Assembly (NCBI GenBank): GCA_021805625.1
Contig: JAJZEU010000074.1
Location: 1-6,048 of the forward strand
DNA from: Microcaldota archaeon
GTDB taxonomy: Archaea; Micrarchaeota; Micrarchaeia; Micrarchaeales; CABMGC01
DNA length: 6,048 nucleotides
Direction: 5' to 3'
The notes under the pieces were generated by a model. It was not told where the DNA came from. It did not search any database and saw only the letters and a program-made list of their open reading frames with translations. Position 1 is the stretch's first letter; each line of letters starts with the position of its first letter. This document shows positions 4,086 to 6,048 of the stretch, in pieces. The position numbers were made by a program, and so were the translations under genes.

Positions 4086-5560
4086 TGACGGATTTGTTTA
4101 TCACGGGCTACAGCAATCAGATTTGGAATACCGCGCTTCAAACCCTGACCTATTACAATACGAATCTTGATCCCACTAATCTGGTAGAAGCGCAAAACCT
4201 GACCAGTTTTACGACAACCGCACTTGGCAATGCGTTTATAGCGCTTAGCGCCATTCGGGATAACGCGCAGGTCTATGACAATTATACATTGTTGTCAGAA
4301 GCATTTGCGGTTCCCGTCACGCTCGATGCGCTTTCGGCGCTTTATATCAAGAATCGTTTGGCGGCGATGCTGTCTTTTTCTCAAAACCAGACGCGCTTTA
4401 ACGTGGCTTTGACCACGCCGTCTTACGCTTATCAAAATAACACAATTCCAATTGCTTCTCCGCAATATCTTGAATATATCTTACAATTTACCGGCGAATT
4501 TCCCCCTGCTCTTGGGTATCTGGTTACGCAAAATAATCAGGAAATTGTTACGGATCAGCTTCAGCCTATCTCAGTTGGAACGATTTCGACTCTCAGCCAA
4601 GCAGTGTTAGAGGCTGCGCAAGCATGGCTTAATCTGGCAAACGCGCTTCAAACTTCTGGATATGTGTATTCGGCGGCTTCTTACGATGCAGTTATGCAGA
4701 TGTATCAAGCGTCATTGATAGCATACCAACTGCTGCTAAATGCGAATGTGGTCAACCAGAATGACATCACAACCGCATGGAATAACCTTATAGCCGTGCC
4801 ATCCATTCTAGGAATGGCCTCGCTGACAGGCAATAACCCTGCTTCCCTGCAATCACAAAATATCAACACTGCTAAATACATTTTAGGGGAAACTCTGCAA
4901 GAACTCAATACAGCGCTTGTTTCCTTGCGCCAGCAGGTAACAGGAAATATCCAGCTTGCCACGGTCAGGCAAAACGACAATCTGATGGATATTGCAGCGC
5001 GCACACTAGGCGATTTTGAGCAGTGGACGAATATTGCTTCCACTAATAATCTGCAGCCGCCGTATATCACGTCTAGCGCTACAAGCATTACGACAGCGCC
5101 GGGGCAGCAACTCTTCCTGCCTACAACCGGCACTGTTCAAACACAAGGCACTGTTCCTTCTTATACTCTTAATTATCTCGGTGTTGATATCTATTATGGT
5201 CCGATCAACCAGGATTTGACGGAATGGGCTGGAGACTTTCAGTTAATCAGCGGTTACAACAATCTGGCTTTTTCGCTGGGAAGGCGCTTGCAGACAACGC
5301 TTGGATCGCTGCTCTATCACCGCGATTTCGGCTCGCGCATTCCTCCGGAGGTAGGCGCTATTACAGATTCCAACACTTTGTCGTATATTACGGCTTATGC
5401 AAAATCCGCGCTTCTTTCTGATCCTCGCGTTAATCAGGTCATCAATGCCTCTACCGTTGCATACCAGAACTATGCCATCAACGTGCAGGCAACGGTCTTG
5501 CCAAACGGAGCGGGGACGCAAACAGCCAACGTAAATGAAGTTCTAGGGCCTCTCGCATGA
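4085..5560 (+). CDS. Multidomain baseplate protein: LysM-like plus gp25-like (protein W) domain
   Basis: A 491-residue protein with three parts. Residues 1-290 are mostly helical, Gln/Asn/Ala/Leu-rich and unfamiliar, with long helix-like stretches around 165-220 and 262-285. Residues about 291-347 resemble LysM: VRQNDNLMDIAARTLGDFEQW, a variable loop, then PGQQLFLP. Residues about 372-485 are a T4 gp25 / P2 gpW-like domain: LTEWAGDFQLISGYNNL, SLGRRLQTTLGSLLYHRDFGSRIP, AYAKSALLSDPRV, then a YAINVQATVLP strand. The DPR at 446-448 sits where gp25/TssE proteins carry the conserved EPR motif. gp25 proteins start assembly of the contractile sheath. LysM parts act in T4 gp53 and in pyocin 'glue' proteins, binding between hub and wedge. 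Typical gp25 homologues have only about 100-150 residues, so this looks like a fusion of glue and sheath initiator. The start shares one base with the previous TGA, and GGAA lies at 4074-4077. The stop overlaps the J gene. No cysteine is present. Confidence 0.82.
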   Translation: MTDLFITGYSNQIWNTALQTLTYYNTNLDPTNLVEAQNLTSFTTTALGNAFIALSAIRDNAQVYDNYTLLSEAFAVPVTLDALSALYIKNRLAAMLSFSQNQTRFNVALTTPSYAYQNNTIPIASPQYLEYILQFTGEFPPALGYLVTQNNQEIVTDQLQPISVGTISTLSQAVLEAAQAWLNLANALQTSGYVYSAASYDAVMQMYQASLIAYQLLLNANVVNQNDITTAWNNLIAVPSILGMASLTGNNPASLQSQNINTAKYILGETLQELNTALVSLRQQVTGNIQLATVRQNDNLMDIAARTLGDFEQWTNIASTNNLQPPYITSSATSITTAPGQQLFLPTTGTVQTQGTVPSYTLNYLGVDIYYGPINQDLTEWAGDFQLISGYNNLAFSLGRRLQTTLGSLLYHRDFGSRIPPEVGAITDSNTLSYITAYAKSALLSDPRVNQVINASTVAYQNYAINVQATVLPNGAGTQTANVNEVLGPLA

Positions 5561-6048
5561 GCAATACAATCACCATTCCATCTCCTCCTAACACGACGAC
5601 AGTTGCGGCAAACATTCTTGCCTACATGGCCGCACAATCTGGAGTGGTGACGGATTACAATGTTGGCAGCCAGATCAGAACCAATTCAGAAGCAATTGGC
5701 TCCGTTGAAGAAATTCAGGGCATTTCTGCTCAAGCGCAGGCATTTCAGGCTCTTGTTTATTCCGCCTATAGTGCTTTTGGCGTTTATCCTAAAACCGCGC
5801 AACCAGCAACAGGGACAATTACGTTTCTGACCGGAACTGGCGTTAGCCCTCCTCTGGCTTCGCAAGCTGTTACGATTCCCTCGGGAACCATTGTTGCAAC
5901 TGTTGGAGGCGTTCAGTTTACCACAACACAAACTGTAACGCTCTTGCAAGGATCAACGTCGATTTCTGCTCCGATTGTAGCCTCAGCGGCGGGAACGACG
6001 GGAAACGTTTCGGCAGGTGGAATTACGCAAATTGTTAGAGGGCGTCCG
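5557..6048 (+). CDS. Baseplate J-like wedge protein (3' partial, runs off the right edge)
   Basis: The frame starts at ATG 5557 inside the stop of the previous gene (ATGA), with AGGG at 5545-5548 eight bases upstream, and stays open for 164 codons to the end of the window. The beginning is a helical region (about 15-75) with VTDYNVGSQIRTNSEAIG, typical of baseplate J / Mu gp47 / T4 gp6-like proteins. From residue 84 the beta-rich signature follows: ATGTITF, then VTIPSGTIVATVGGVQFTTT (105-124), then APIVASAAGTTGNVSAGGI (138-156). This is the 'IPxGTxVxTxxGxxF' and 'AxxxGxxGNVxxGxI' pattern of the family. The protein forms the ring of wedges around the hub that transmits receptor binding to sheath contraction. 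Full family members have about 300-450 residues, so roughly half or more lies beyond the edge. Its place directly after the gp25-like gene matches the W-J order of P2 and the gp46-gp47 order of Mu. Confidence 0.88.
   Translation, partial: MSNTITIPSPPNTTTVAANILAYMAAQSGVVTDYNVGSQIRTNSEAIGSVEEIQGISAQAQAFQALVYSAYSAFGVYPKTAQPATGTITFLTGTGVSPPLASQAVTIPSGTIVATVGGVQFTTTQTVTLLQGSTSISAPIVASAAGTTGNVSAGGITQIVRGRP

Noticed and set aside
4803..4817. Short hairpin CCATTC-TAG-GAATGG
   Set aside because: Six base pairs, inside a coding region and without a T run, so it is not a credible terminator.
4705..5133. Minus-strand open frame of 142 codons
   Set aside because: Antisense to the LysM-gp25 gene. It has unusually many cysteines compared with real genes here, typical of a shadow frame.

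Overview
The window is an internal slice of a late structural region from a contractile-tailed (myovirus-type) bacteriophage, prophage or phage-derived tail particle. All genes supported here read left to right on the + strand and are packed end to end. Four of the junctions overlap by 1 or 4 nt. No gene-free stretch longer than about 40 bases exists. I see no tRNA, rRNA, CRISPR array, transposase, integrase or attachment site. No host gene is present, so the host cannot be named. Base composition is intermediate. The virion proteins are almost free of cysteine and poor in lysine and arginine, which suits an extracellular particle and perhaps an acidic habitat (inference only).

Layout: (1) the 3' end of an unidentified tail or hub gene that enters from the left edge (to 245); (2) a central spike / baseplate assembly protein V-like gene with an OB-fold-like front, a beta-helical stalk and an HxH tip motif (245-991); (3) an accessory-looking block: a Gp80-like phage structural or tail-fibre-associated protein (1032-1493), a small 48-codon gene (1504-1650) that may be frameshifted, and a 583-residue probable beta-propeller protein (1654-3405); (4) a 227-residue baseplate or tail-tube-initiator-like protein (3402-4085); (5) a 491-residue protein with an unknown helical N-terminal region, a LysM-like segment and a T4 gp25-like sheath-initiator/wedge domain (4085-5560); (6) the first 164 codons of a baseplate J-like wedge protein that runs off the right edge (5557-6048).

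Taken together, genes 2, 4, 5 and 6 form the core of a contractile-tail baseplate. The spike pierces the envelope, the tube initiator and LysM parts glue the hub to the wedges, gp25 starts the sheath and J forms the wedge ring. The block at 1032-3405 interrupts the V-W-J order seen in P2- and Mu-type phages. It carries its own candidate extended -10 promoter at its left edge and ends at a sharp rise in GC. It therefore looks like an exchangeable host-interaction (adhesin) module set into the baseplate operon. The propeller protein and the multidomain LysM-gp25 fusion are the least familiar parts of the window.
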